The notes under the pieces are model-generated. The model did not search any database. It saw only the letters and a list, made by a program, of their open reading frames with translations, and was not told where the DNA came from. A program made the translations under genes and the position numbers. This document shows, piece after piece, positions 63,954 through 64,000 of a DNA stretch of 64,000 bases; position 1 is the stretch's first letter; the number at the start of each line of letters is the position of its first letter. Source of the DNA: Linnemannia hyalina (lineage: Eukaryota > Mortierellomycota > Mortierellomycetes > Mortierellales > Mortierellaceae); assembly GCA_019671135.1 (NCBI GenBank), contig JAHRHY010000003.1, positions 2,728,001-2,792,000 of the forward strand, written 5' to 3'.

Positions 63954-64000
63954 CATCTTTTGCTATTTATTTTTTATTTTATATATCCCCGTTCACATGA

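Larger units (their letters stand above)
63395..63970. repeat. Right arm of the inverted duplication
   Basis: Reverse-complement counterpart of 54745-55652: tRNA-Gln on the plus strand, a 5' flank with TCATCTTGATGTTTTC when reverse-complemented, the diverged LINE-like frame and 3' UTR. The A-rich end near 63392-63402 (T-run on plus strand) matches the position of the poly(A) tail of the left arm. Similarity is high in the tRNA and frame and weaker in the flank. Confidence 0.8.

Overview
This is a gene-dense nuclear segment of a fungus. The genes are cut by many short introns (mostly 60 to 150 nt, GT-AG), start codons follow pyrimidine-rich leaders, and poly(A)/poly(T) runs are common in introns and spacers. 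The gene set combines typical fungal enzymes (MET2-type homoserine O-acetyltransferase, BNA3-type aminotransferase, GPI18) with proteins that most Ascomycota and Basidiomycota have lost (UFL1 of the UFM1 pathway, the exon-junction protein CASC3/Barentsz, the peroxisomal protease TYSND1/DEG15). An early-diverging lineage such as Mucoromycota, perhaps Mortierellomycotina, fits best. That placement is an inference.

Layout: 1-1091 (-) 5' part of eIF3j; 1706-4825 (+) large multi-SANT protein; 4993-6612 (-) four-TM membrane protein; 7157-10365 (-) acylaminoacyl peptidase; 10640-14086 (+) UFL1; 14210-16013 (-) CDC73; 16310-18171 (+) GPI18/PIG-V; 18418-20607 (+) BNA3-type aminotransferase; 20998-23547 (+) MET2; 23791-24564 (-) mitochondrial bL33; 24790-25948 (+) SPF27/BCAS2; 26128-30118 (-) CASC3-like; 30821-31348 (+) YOS1; 31928-34389 (-) ADA3; 35062-37317 (+) RPAP3; 37462-39675 with a probable extra 5' exon near 40.4 kb (-) TYSND1/DEG15; 40522-40758 (-) possible small membrane protein; 41525-45371 (+) GH20 hexosaminidase D-like; 45548-48024 (-) ArfGAP; 48762-50387 (-) atypical protein kinase; 55960-61555 (-) ABCC/MRP transporter. 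Between the kinase and the transporter lies a gene-poor tract of about 4.4 kb.

The exon models were built by hand. Every exon junction was checked for reading phase, and most models give a full-length family member. About 85 introns were reconstructed, three of them with GC donors. The genes are mostly housekeeping and are arranged as convergent and divergent neighbours; no shared pathway cluster is apparent.

The most unusual structures are three. First, a tRNA-Gln(CTG) plus a LINE-like 3' end with a poly(A) tail is present twice in opposite orientation, flanking the MRP transporter. Second, the terminal micro-exon of the TYSND1 gene carries only the SKL peroxisomal signal, and retention of the intron before it would end the protein two codons later without that signal. 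Third, the bL33m start codon appears to be split by an intron. No CRISPR array, rRNA or prokaryote-like system was found.
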